In this document: piece by piece, positions 1 through 5,225 of the stretch
Position numbering within the stretch: the stretch's first letter is position 1
How the letters are laid out: every line of letters starts with the position of its first letter
NCBI GenBank assembly: GCA_023145975.1
Contig: JAGLCZ010000202.1
Span: 1-5,225 of the forward strand
Reading direction: 5' to 3'
DNA from: Candidatus Hydrogenedentota bacterium
GTDB taxonomy: Bacteria > Hydrogenedentota > Hydrogenedentia > Hydrogenedentales > CAITNO01
DNA: 5,225 nucleotides
The notes under the pieces: model-generated
What the model was told of the DNA's origin: nothing
The model's database searches: none
The model's input: only the letters and a program-made list of their open reading frames with translations
Translations under genes and position numbers: made by a program

Positions 1-45
1 GGACTGCCATTATGTGCCGGACAAACGTATATTTTATGCTGAAAT

Positions 46-190
46 GCCCCGAAGGGGCTATATAACACAGCCCAAGGTTGCGGTACCCCGCTACCTTGGG
101 GAAACAAGCGCCCCATCACCTGTTTACCCCAACGGGGTTACGTACATAAGGGTTTGAATATATGAAAAAACGATGTAACTCCGTTGGAGT
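46..190. repeat. Cluster of four GC-rich mini-hairpins (intergenic repeat module)
   Basis: Four short inverted repeats lie within 145 bp. The first is GCCCC-GAA-GGGGC at 46-58. The second is a longer hairpin at 71-100, in which CCCAAGG (71-77) pairs with CCTTGGG (94-100) and an inner GCGG/CCGC stem (80-83 with 88-91) closes a TACC loop. The third is CCCC-AAC-GGGG at 127-137, and the fourth is ACTCC-GTT-GGAGT at 178-190. Three of the four have 3-nt loops on 4-5 bp stems, so this is a patterned module and not chance. From general familiarity it resembles GC-rich intergenic repeat modules seen in environmental bacterial genomes; I cannot name the family. An open frame at 2-157 runs through it but looks like a by-product of the repeat. 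It could be a transcribed structured element, a non-autonomous mobile element, or a REP-like sequence. The structure is directly visible; any role is unknown. Confidence 0.7.
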
Positions 191-219
191 AATAAATTTG
201 GTAACAAGACGAAAAGAAC

Positions 220-390
220 ATCCCCCTTGATCCCCCTTCAAAGGGGGACTTTAGGATCCCCAATTTATAGAGTCATTCCCACCCGTTTTCCCTTGCGCTT
301 CCTTCGATAGGGGACTTTAGGAGCCCCGATTTATAGAGTCATTCTCAACCGTTTTCCCTTTGCGCTCCTTTCGATGGAGAACTTTAGAGC
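220..390. repeat. Degenerate 66-bp tandem repeat with CCCCCTT/AAGGGGG hairpin
   Basis: A 10-bp near-duplicate (ATCCCCCTTG at 220-229, ATCCCCCTTC at 230-239) leads into an inverted repeat in which TCCCCCTT (231-238) pairs with AAGGGGGA (241-248). The unit then repeats: copy 1 is about 244-309, copy 2 about 310-375, and a partial third copy is 376-390. Of the first 50 aligned bases of copies 1 and 2, 46 agree, including the shared blocks ACTTTAGGA and TTTATAGAGTCATTC. Upstream of each copy the segment CCTTC-A/GA-GG is a decayed form of the hairpin head (CCTTCAAAGGGGG, CCTTCGATAGGGG, CCTTTCGATGGAG). The hairpin therefore belongs to the repeat unit and has degenerated from copy to copy. No coding frame fits. 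CCCCCTTCAAAGGGGG-type intergenic repeats occur widely in bacteria; the function is unknown. Confidence 0.75.
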
Positions 391-557
391 TACTCACACA
401 AAAAAGGACAGACACGTCTCATCACGCCTTCGATACTCGCTTGTATCTGGAGTGTCCAAATGATTTTAGACCGTTGATCCAGAGTATCATGTTATCCTTT
501 GGAAGGAATACTTTTAACGGGTCAAAAAAACAGGATGATGCCTACCGGTGGTTCACG
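391..557. other. Intergenic stretch with no recognisable gene
   Basis: No reading frame here has a credible start, ribosome site or protein-like composition. The only open frame (360-560) begins inside the tandem repeat and looks incidental. The stretch has an A-run followed by GGACAGACACG (401-416), a small inverted repeat GATAC-TCGCTT-GTATC (432-447), and TCCTT-TGG-AAGGA (495-507). None has a U-tract, so I do not call a terminator. It is probably a further part of the repeat-rich spacer and the leader region of the lipoprotein gene. Confidence 0.5.
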
Positions 558-566
558 TGATAAAAT
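558..566 (+). promoter_or_regulatory. Candidate extended -10 promoter for the lipoprotein-hydrolase pair
   Basis: TGATAAAAT fits the extended -10 pattern TGn followed by a hexamer, here TAAAAT, which matches five of six consensus bases. No good -35 box lies 16-18 bp upstream. Transcription would start near 573 and leave an untranslated leader of roughly 50 nt before the ATG at 626. An alternative weak pair is TTCACG (552-557) with TATAGA (574-579). The host's sigma-factor consensus is unknown, so this is only a candidate. Confidence 0.28.
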
Positions 567-625
567 AATCTACTATAGAATGGCGGTGGCGTTTTATCGG
601 TACTAAAAAAAAGAAAGTGAATACG

Positions 626-2044
626 ATGCAATACAAAAGACTACTCAAAAGCGTTTCTGTTATTTTTATACTGGCCGTGCTTCTGGCGGCTGCAGGATGT
701 GACAAGGCACCGCCTATGGTTCAACTGCACGGGCAGGTGTTGGACATGGCCAATGATTTGCCTATTGAGGGAGCCCGGGTGCAGGCAGTGGATATTAATG
801 GTGCGCCTGTCGGCAATACTGCTGCAACGGATGCGCAGGGGAACTATGAGCTTACTGTGCCGCACCAATGGAATCCGGATGGGGACCAGGAAAAGGAGAC
901 AGAAGAATCGGAACTGGAGTATGGGGTGTATATGCTGCACTGCCAGGCCATGGGGTATCAGGCGTTTCCCAGTTCCATTCGCCCCTCGCTGCCGATTGAT
1001 ATGGAGACGGCAGTGAAAGCGGCACCCGGTGAAGAAACGTTATTTGCGAAACTGACTATTGATGAAACGACTACCATACTCACAACGATTAAACTTATTG
1101 CTTTAGGCGGTGCTTCCGATCAACTGGGTATTATATCGGGGCATATCGCCTTGCCAAAAGATTCCGACGATTATGCCGGTGTGTTGGTAGTGGCGGTCAA
1201 CGAAGGGAACCAAGTCGCATACACGGGTTTAAGCGGGCTGGACGGTGACTATGCCGTCTTTAACGTGCCTGCAGGTACGTATCGTGTGGAAGCCTATACG
1301 CAGGGACTGCAGTTTAAACCTGAAACCGGCGTGGTACTTGAAGCAGGAGAAGAACACGCAAATGTTGATTTATCCCAATCTGATCGCCCCCTTAATAGTG
1401 TCGGTGGAAGTGTTCAGATTGTCAATGCGCCCGGAGGTTCCGTAACCAGTGTTATTCTGGCGTTGGAAAGCACGTTTGATGAAATCGCCGTGCGCGGTAC
1501 CATGCCGCCGGGATTACGCGCCGGAGATGTTACGGGCGCTTTCCTTATCGAAGATATACCTGACGGGCGGTATGTTGTATTGGCAGCCTATGAAAATGAC
1601 GGGCTGGTTCGTGATCCCGACGAATCTATTTCCGGTACTGACATCGTGCATATCGAAGTGCCGGGTGCCGGCGGTGCAAACGATGTTGAAATTACCGACG
1701 GTTTCAAAATTACCGAAGCATTGGCAATAGTCCAGCCCGGTGCATCAGGAACAGAGGCCGTTTCCTCACTCACTCCTGTACTGGAATGGGCGGATGATTC
1801 AAGCGAAGAAGGATATGAAATTCAGGTACTTGATTCTTTTGGTACCCGTGTCTGGGAAACAGAGGTCGACGGGGTATCCGGTTCCGAAACCGTATCGCTG
1901 GTTTACGCGGGTCCTGCTCTTGACGAATCCATGTACTATCAGTTTCGGGTCGTTTCTTTCCGCGACGGTAAGCATGGCCGTTCCTACATCAGTGCTACGG
2001 AAGATCTGAAAGGGGTATTTTATTTTGGGACTACAGAACAATAA
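626..2044 (+). CDS. Modular lipoprotein with carboxypeptidase-regulatory-like and fibronectin-like domains
   Basis: A 472-residue exported protein. The N-terminus has a basic start (KRLLK), a hydrophobic core at about 10-22 and a lipobox AAGC with the lipidated Cys at residue 25. Asp follows at +2, which in enterobacteria favours inner-membrane retention; whether that applies here is unknown. Mature domains in order: a CarboxypepD_reg-like beta-sandwich from about 33 (HGQVLD...PIEGARVQAV...TDAQGNYELTV) interrupted by an acidic insert at about 85-99; a second such domain at about 167-248 (ISGHIAL...GLDGDYAVFNVPAGTYRVEA); a third at about 259-346 (GAFLIEDIPDGRYVVLAAYE); and a fibronectin type III-like domain at about 362-469 (PVLEWADDSSEEGYEIQVLD...YYQFRVVSF). 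There are no catalytic motifs, so a surface or periplasmic binding or scaffolding role is inferred. I chose the ATG at 626; a GTG at 617 in the same frame would add three residues, and neither start has a strong Shine-Dalgarno. The hydrolase gene follows after 45 bp, probably cotranscribed. Confidence 0.85.
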   Translation: MQYKRLLKSVSVIFILAVLLAAAGCDKAPPMVQLHGQVLDMANDLPIEGARVQAVDINGAPVGNTAATDAQGNYELTVPHQWNPDGDQEKETEESELEYGVYMLHCQAMGYQAFPSSIRPSLPIDMETAVKAAPGEETLFAKLTIDETTTILTTIKLIALGGASDQLGIISGHIALPKDSDDYAGVLVVAVNEGNQVAYTGLSGLDGDYAVFNVPAGTYRVEAYTQGLQFKPETGVVLEAGEEHANVDLSQSDRPLNSVGGSVQIVNAPGGSVTSVILALESTFDEIAVRGTMPPGLRAGDVTGAFLIEDIPDGRYVVLAAYENDGLVRDPDESISGTDIVHIEVPGAGGANDVEITDGFKITEALAIVQPGASGTEAVSSLTPVLEWADDSSEEGYEIQVLDSFGTRVWETEVDGVSGSETVSLVYAGPALDESMYYQFRVVSFRDGKHGRSYISATEDLKGVFYFGTTEQ

Positions 2045-2077
2045 ACTTCTGGTGAAATCCATTTTACAGCATCCGAA

Positions 2078-2082
2078 AAGGA
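2078..2082 (+). promoter_or_regulatory. Ribosome binding site that sets the hydrolase start
   Basis: AAGGA lies 7 nt before the ATG at 2090. The in-frame TTG at 2084 is only 1 nt from it and too close to be used, so the ATG is the start. Confidence 0.75.
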
Positions 2083-2089
2083 ATTGAAA

Positions 2090-3019
2090 ATGTCTTCTGC
2101 AATAAACCGTATGTTGTTCGTGTGTACCGCAATTATTATTGCCTTTGCAGCCTTTGCCGAAAATTCAGCGCCCTATCCGCGTATTACTGAAGAGGCGTTC
2201 AAATCCTGTGTCCCTTTTTTCAAATGTGATTCAACGATCCCGTTAGAAGCACGTATCGTACAGGAATGGGATAATAAAAATAGCTTACGGCAGAAAATTG
2301 TATTCCGGGGCGCACAAGGATTTCTGGTGCCGGGCCTTTTCGAAATTCCGAAGCAGGGCGAAAAACCCTACCCGCTGGTGCTGCTCCTGCACGGGTGGTC
2401 AGGCTCCAAGGCGAATTGGTACGAAGACAATAATTTTATCAGCGGCGGGATAATGCGGAAGGCACTGTTGGAATCCGGCTATGCCGTCCTGGCTCTGGAT
2501 GCTGCCACACATGGGGAGCGAAGTAATGAAATTGACTATCTGCATGTGAACCCCTTCGAGGATCCAGCAGCACCGCTCCGCAGCAATTACTTTAGCTTTG
2601 CAGAGATATGCATACAAACCGTGAAGGATTATCAGCGGGCACTGGATTATATAGCGGGACGGGATGAAATTGACATGAACCGTATCGGTCTTATCGGTTA
2701 CAGTATGGGCGGCATGCATTCCTTTTTTATGCTGGCAGCGGAACCACGTCTCAAGATGGCGGTGGCGTGTGTACCTCCCCTGCTCACACTGGGCGGCAGT
2801 ACGGCATCTCCTGTGGACTATTCCCGGGGTATTGGCGATAAACCTTTGCTTATGCTTATGGGGCGCAAGGATGAGTTATATGAATTCGCCCCGATGGAAT
2901 CCTCCTACCATGCGTATATTGAACGCCCCACCACCAAAATCATCTGGTATGATCGGGGGCATGAGCTTGGTCCGATCTATGTGCCCGATGCGCTGGCATG
3001 GATAAAAGAATATCTATAA
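2090..3019 (+). CDS. Secreted alpha/beta hydrolase (dienelactone hydrolase / prolyl-oligopeptidase-like fold)
   Basis: A 309-residue serine hydrolase. Residues 1-23 form a Sec signal peptide with a hydrophobic core (FVCTAIIIAFAAF) and likely cleavage at AFA|EN, placing the mature enzyme outside the cytoplasm. The catalytic elements of an alpha/beta hydrolase are in the expected order: oxyanion-hole loop HGWSGSK at 101-107, strand-turn motif LDAATHGER ending at 144, nucleophile elbow GYSMGG with Ser205, acid Asp261 in GRKDELY and base His291 in DRGHEL. The C-terminus (ALAWIKEYL) looks natural and the length suits a single-domain family member. Relatives include acetyl xylan esterases, dienelactone hydrolase-like esterases and S9-type peptidases; ester cleavage, perhaps deacylation of a glycan, is the likeliest activity but the substrate cannot be read from the sequence. 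It probably shares a transcript with the upstream lipoprotein gene. No terminator is visible after its stop, and the converging Tat fragment ends 4 nt away. Confidence 0.88.
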   Translation: MSSAINRMLFVCTAIIIAFAAFAENSAPYPRITEEAFKSCVPFFKCDSTIPLEARIVQEWDNKNSLRQKIVFRGAQGFLVPGLFEIPKQGEKPYPLVLLLHGWSGSKANWYEDNNFISGGIMRKALLESGYAVLALDAATHGERSNEIDYLHVNPFEDPAAPLRSNYFSFAEICIQTVKDYQRALDYIAGRDEIDMNRIGLIGYSMGGMHSFFMLAAEPRLKMAVACVPPLLTLGGSTASPVDYSRGIGDKPLLMLMGRKDELYEFAPMESSYHAYIERPTTKIIWYDRGHELGPIYVPDALAWIKEYL

Positions 3020-3023
3020 AAAG

Positions 3024-3146
3024 TCACAGGACGCATATCCGTGTAAGCCCGCTTATTCTGCCGGAAGCTGGAAGAAGCGAAGCGCCTGCACCCACGTTCT
3101 TCAGAAATGTTCTGCGATCATATCCCCTTGCGTCTTTTACGCTCAT
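3024..3146 (-). pseudogene. Truncated 5' end of a Tat-exported protein gene
   Basis: A 40-codon frame whose N-terminus is a textbook twin-arginine signal: YDRRTFLKNVGAGASLLPAS, with RRTFLK at residues 11-16 matching the S/T-R-R-x-F-L-K motif and then a mildly hydrophobic Gly/Ala/Leu stretch. Proteins with this leader fold in the cytoplasm before export; in environmental bacteria it is common on oxidoreductases, sulfatases and DUF1501-type proteins. An AGAGGA Shine-Dalgarno (3154-3159) sits 7 nt before the ATG, within the end of the beta-helix gene, whose stop is 3 nt upstream, so the start was a real, translationally coupled one. After the signal the frame degenerates (GRISGLTRICVL) and stops, 4 nt from the converging hydrolase gene. 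No mature domain exists, so the protein's identity is lost. It is most likely a remnant left by a deletion or insertion; a genuine 40-residue protein is unlikely. Confidence 0.72.
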
Positions 3147-3149
3147 TTT

Positions 3150-4526
3150 TTATTCCTCTATTTTGGGGATCGTATTGTCCAGAATAGAAATCTCTTCGGA
3201 ACTCGGGGAAACGGCAATTGCCTCAATCATTCTGCGCGGCTCGCGGGTATCCTGAATTATATTGTTGGTAACACGACAGGAAGTACAGTTGATAAGATGA
3301 ATCCCCCGGACGGCGGGATCCATAATAATGCAGTTGGAAATAAGGGCATGCTGACTATCCACAAGGGTAATGGCACCGCCCTGTTCCGCAGTTCCCCAGC
3401 GGCAATCTGCAAGGGTGTTTCCAGAGATAAGAACGGTTTTGCAGGATTCAATAAAAATGCCGTCACGCATCCTATTTTCAACGCTCGGATTGTAATCAAT
3501 ATTATTACCGGTAACGGTAAGATTCCGGCAGCTGCGTACACGAAGGGAAAGTTCCGCAGCACTGTATATGCTGTTCCCGCTGATGGTCACCCCCCGCGTA
3601 TGCTGTAAATCAATGTTTACGGTCTGGCTGCCGATGATATTGCCCGAGATGCTTCCCAGTCCGGAACGATCCGCTGCCGCCGAAGCCGTGCCGAGGATAC
3701 GGATATTGGCACCGCCGGGACTAGGCACCGCCTGTATAGTATTACTGCAAATGGTAAACTCGCGCAGGGTGCCTTCACGGGTATCAAAAAGCACATCTGC
3801 AGCATTGGCTTCGGCATCATCGTTGTACTCAATATCATTACCGGTAATCTGGATATTTCGGACTTCACCGCCAAGCACATGAATCCCGACGGAACCACTA
3901 TAGCTGATGTGATTCCCCACAATAATAATTTGGTGCAGGTTCACCCGATCCAGAAAAACGCCGGTAATCTTATTTTCATACAAGTGCGAATCAGAGAGGA
4001 TGAAGTTGCGGTTCCGTTTTATCAGATGAATACCGTGCAGACAATTACGAATCAGGACACGGGAGATCGTACAGTTCATCGTTCCTTCAAGGCAGATGCC
4101 GTCTGCCTCCTCGTGAGCACCCACAATCTCCAAATCACTGATAATAGGAAAGCGTTCCCGATCCCAAATGGCGGGTTTGACCGTGGCGGGACTCGCAGTA
4201 CCTCCATGGGTTCCGATGAGATACAGTGCAGGTCCAGCCCCTTCCATAAGAAGGCGTGCCGTGCCTGATGCACCCGTAATACCCATATACCCGTCGGCAT
4301 TGAGATGAATAATCAGGGGAGCAGTCAAACGGTAGGTACCAGGATCAAGTACCAGCGGTCCCCCCGCATCAACAGCGCGCTGCAGTGCCGCCGTATCATC
4401 TGTCATACCGTCTCCAGTGGCACCAAACGAAGCTGCTGTCGGTGCAGGTAGTGCAACAGCAGGCACCCACAGGAAAACACTCAGGATAACATAGCTCGCA
4501 AGAATTAAATTTACAGAATAAGTCAT
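3150..4526 (-). CDS. Secreted parallel beta-helix protein (pectate lyase 3 superfamily)
   Basis: A 458-residue exported protein. The start at 4526 is chosen because AAGGAG (4538-4543) precedes it by 11 nt; an in-frame upstream ATG at 4598 would add 24 residues ahead of the signal peptide and has no such support. Residues 1-25 are hydrophobic and probably a Sec signal (cleavage near AVA|LP), although the N-region MTYSVN has no positive charge. Residues 34-52 carry the pectate-lyase-3 signature FGATGDGMTDDTAALQRAV, the N-terminal cap strand of such proteins. From about 127 to 454 there are successive beta-helix coils of the PbH1 type, with recurring ISGN/ITGN/VTGN turns (ITGNDIEYN, ISGNSIYS, VTGNNIDYN, ISGNTLADC, VTNNIIQD). 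The family includes polysaccharide lyases, epimerases and hydrolases, and also non-enzymatic helices. I see no decisive catalytic residues, so the glycan substrate and activity are unassigned. It is preceded by a terminator and its own candidate promoter, so it is transcribed separately from the mannosidase-like gene. The Tat remnant follows 3 nt after its stop. Confidence 0.88.
   Translation of the reverse strand: MTYSVNLILASYVILSVFLWVPAVALPAPTAASFGATGDGMTDDTAALQRAVDAGGPLVLDPGTYRLTAPLIIHLNADGYMGITGASGTARLLMEGAGPALYLIGTHGGTASPATVKPAIWDRERFPIISDLEIVGAHEEADGICLEGTMNCTISRVLIRNCLHGIHLIKRNRNFILSDSHLYENKITGVFLDRVNLHQIIIVGNHISYSGSVGIHVLGGEVRNIQITGNDIEYNDDAEANAADVLFDTREGTLREFTICSNTIQAVPSPGGANIRILGTASAAADRSGLGSISGNIIGSQTVNIDLQHTRGVTISGNSIYSAAELSLRVRSCRNLTVTGNNIDYNPSVENRMRDGIFIESCKTVLISGNTLADCRWGTAEQGGAITLVDSQHALISNCIIMDPAVRGIHLINCTSCRVTNNIIQDTREPRRMIEAIAVSPSSEEISILDNTIPKIEE
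3154..3159 (-). promoter_or_regulatory. Shine-Dalgarno of the Tat-signal fragment, inside the beta-helix gene
   Basis: AGAGGA on the minus strand, 7 nt before the ATG at 3146. It overlaps the final Ile-Glu-Glu codons of the beta-helix gene, the usual arrangement for translational coupling of adjacent operon genes. This supports the fragment as the start of a former real gene. Confidence 0.7.
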
Positions 4527-4561
4527 TTTATTGTTGTCTCCTTTAAGAGTGATAATAACAA

Positions 4562-4570
4562 AGTATAACA
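4562..4570 (-). promoter_or_regulatory. Candidate extended -10 promoter for the beta-helix gene
   Basis: Read on the minus strand, TGTTATACT is an extended -10 (TGn plus TATACT, five of six consensus bases). There is no convincing -35 box at 16-18 bp. A start near 4554 would give a leader of under 30 nt that just includes the AAGGAG ribosome site. It lies downstream of the terminator at 4649-4692, as expected for an independent unit. Confidence 0.35.
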
Positions 4571-4611
4571 ATAGATTCCCATTTATTATCATCCACAAAA
4601 TATAGGGAAGC

Positions 4612-4642
4612 GGATTGGACAGATCAGTCCGATTACATGATC
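4612..4642. repeat. Overlapping inverted repeats upstream of the beta-helix promoter
   Basis: ATTGGAC (4614-4620) pairs with GTCCGAT (4627-4633) across AGATCA, with one G-U pair. An alternative pairing uses GATCA (4622-4626) and TGATC (4638-4642). The two compete for the same bases. They lie about 45-80 bp upstream of the candidate -10, where an operator could sit. Could also be chance in a short spacer. Confidence 0.3.
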
Positions 4643-4648
4643 GTTTCC

Positions 4649-4692
4649 AAAAAAGAAATAACCCTGACTTACAGAGTGTCGGTAAGTCAGGG
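4649..4692 (-). terminator. Intrinsic terminator after the mannosidase-like gene
   Basis: On the minus strand an 11-bp perfect stem (CCCTGACTTAC, 4682-4692, with GTAAGTCAGGG, 4662-4672) encloses a 9-nt loop and is followed by TTATTTCTTTTTT (4649-4661). It sits about 30 bp past the stop at 4723, so it ends that transcript and insulates the beta-helix gene. On the plus strand the same stem is followed by GCTGATTTAG, a poor U-tract, so it acts mainly on the minus strand. Confidence 0.88.
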
Positions 4693-4722
4693 CTGATTTA
4701 GAATTGGTATGTCCTTCAAATG

Positions 4723-5225
4723 CTACAATGAAAATTCAATAGTGAAGATTTTCTTTTTCGGCACGTTAAGTTCAATGCGGCTGCCTTTGCACTTCATTTG
4801 TTCGATACGGTCTTCATTCAGGTTGGTGAGCCAGGCTTCCTTAACATCTTTGAACAATACAAGCGCACCCGTTACCGTTTCCAGTGTAGGATTAAATATG
4901 CGGACCGTATAGTTCCCTGCACGATCTTCCGCCTGCTTCAGGGCGGCAAGCTGCAGTTCCTCTCCTTCAAGGGTTAAGAAACTCATCGCCTTGGGCAATG
5001 TTCCTTCATGGGGTCCTGCCTGAGCAGGTTCCAAAGGCAGGTTCATTTCTTCCGCTTCCCGATAAAGCCCATTTGTCCAATCGCCGCTGTGGGGGTACAA
5101 GGCATAGGTCCATTCAAAGTCACCAATGCACTGGGCAAGATCCATCTCGGGATAGGTTTCCCACCGCCCGAACACGGGAGAATTACGGTAGGTAAACGCG
5201 CGAAGCAGGGTAATGGCAAGGGGCC
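4723..5225 (-). CDS. GH38-family alpha-mannosidase-like glycoside hydrolase, C-terminal part (5' end outside window)
   Basis: The last 166 codons are visible; the frame stays open to the window edge, so the start and N-terminal catalytic domain lie to the right. An apparent GTG start at 5175 is only an internal valine. The segment matches the C-terminal beta-sandwich region of GH38 alpha-mannosidases: LAITLLRAF (2-10), FEWTYALYPHSGDW (36-49), the NLPL segment (61-64), SFLTLEGEELQLAALKQAED (81-100), YTVRIFNPT (105-113) and a terminal beta strand IFTIEFSL. Members hydrolyse alpha-mannosides in glycans or mannosylglycerate-type compounds; the specific substrate is set by the unseen catalytic domain. 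Without the N-terminus, cytoplasmic or exported location cannot be told. It ends in an intrinsic terminator and so is the last gene of its transcript. Confidence 0.88.
   Translation of the reverse strand, partial: PLAITLLRAFTYRNSPVFGRWETYPEMDLAQCIGDFEWTYALYPHSGDWTNGLYREAEEMNLPLEPAQAGPHEGTLPKAMSFLTLEGEELQLAALKQAEDRAGNYTVRIFNPTLETVTGALVLFKDVKEAWLTNLNEDRIEQMKCKGSRIELNVPKKKIFTIEFSL

Noticed and set aside
2..157. Open frame running from the left edge through the hairpin module, as a possible 3' end of an upstream gene
   Set aside because: Most of the frame is made of the inverted repeats themselves, and its translation shows no domain or protein-like pattern. Palindromic repeats often leave open frames by chance.
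220..390. CRISPR array
   Set aside because: The repeats are contiguous 66-bp units with no unique spacers, and no cas genes are present.
360..560. 66-codon + strand frame
   Set aside because: It starts within the tandem repeat, has no ribosome site and no recognisable motif.
2998..3255. 85-codon + strand frame overlapping the hydrolase end
   Set aside because: It overlaps the hydrolase, the Tat remnant and the beta-helix end, and its translation shows no family features.
3297..4268. Several + strand open frames opposite the beta-helix gene
   Set aside because: They are antisense shadows of a strongly supported coding frame and have no ribosome sites or domains.
4723..5175. Complete 150-residue protein starting at a GTG at 5175
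   Set aside because: The frame remains open upstream with GH38-like sequence (LAITLLRAF), so the GTG is an internal codon of a longer gene.

Overview
The window looks like part of an uncultured Gram-negative bacterium's chromosome, in a region rich in exported and carbohydrate-active proteins. Base composition is near 50% GC. The evidence for a Gram-negative host is a lipobox lipoprotein, Sec signal peptides and a twin-arginine signal. A parallel beta-helix protein, a GH38-type alpha-mannosidase end and intergenic GC-rich mini-hairpins would fit PVC-group, Hydrogenedentota-like or Bacteroidetes-like environmental genomes. The phylum is a low-confidence inference; there is no rRNA or marker gene to settle it.

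Layout. Positions 1-625 hold no convincing gene. They contain a cluster of four short GC-rich hairpins (46-190), a degenerate 66-bp tandem repeat headed by a CCCCCTT/AAGGGGG hairpin (220-390), and a featureless stretch ending in a possible extended -10 promoter. On the + strand follow a lipoprotein built of carboxypeptidase-regulatory-like and fibronectin-like beta-sandwich domains (626-2044) and, 45 bp later, a secreted serine alpha/beta hydrolase (2090-3019); these two probably form an operon. On the - strand, reading right to left, come the 3' end of a GH38-family glycoside hydrolase gene (4723 to beyond 5225), a strong intrinsic terminator (4649-4692), a secreted parallel beta-helix protein of the pectate-lyase-3 superfamily (3150-4526), and a 40-codon remnant carrying a complete Tat signal peptide (3024-3146).

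The most notable find is that remnant. It has a good Shine-Dalgarno sequence inside the last codons of the beta-helix gene, starts 3 nt after that gene's stop, and encodes an excellent twin-arginine leader. It then ends 4 nt from the stop of the converging hydrolase gene. It looks like the start of a once translationally coupled downstream gene whose body was removed by a rearrangement, so a recombination breakpoint probably lies near 3020-3060.

Functionally, the mannosidase, beta-helix protein, hydrolase and lipoprotein fit outer-compartment handling of complex glycans, but no substrate can be assigned from the sequence. I see no defence system, CRISPR array, RNA gene or intact mobile element.
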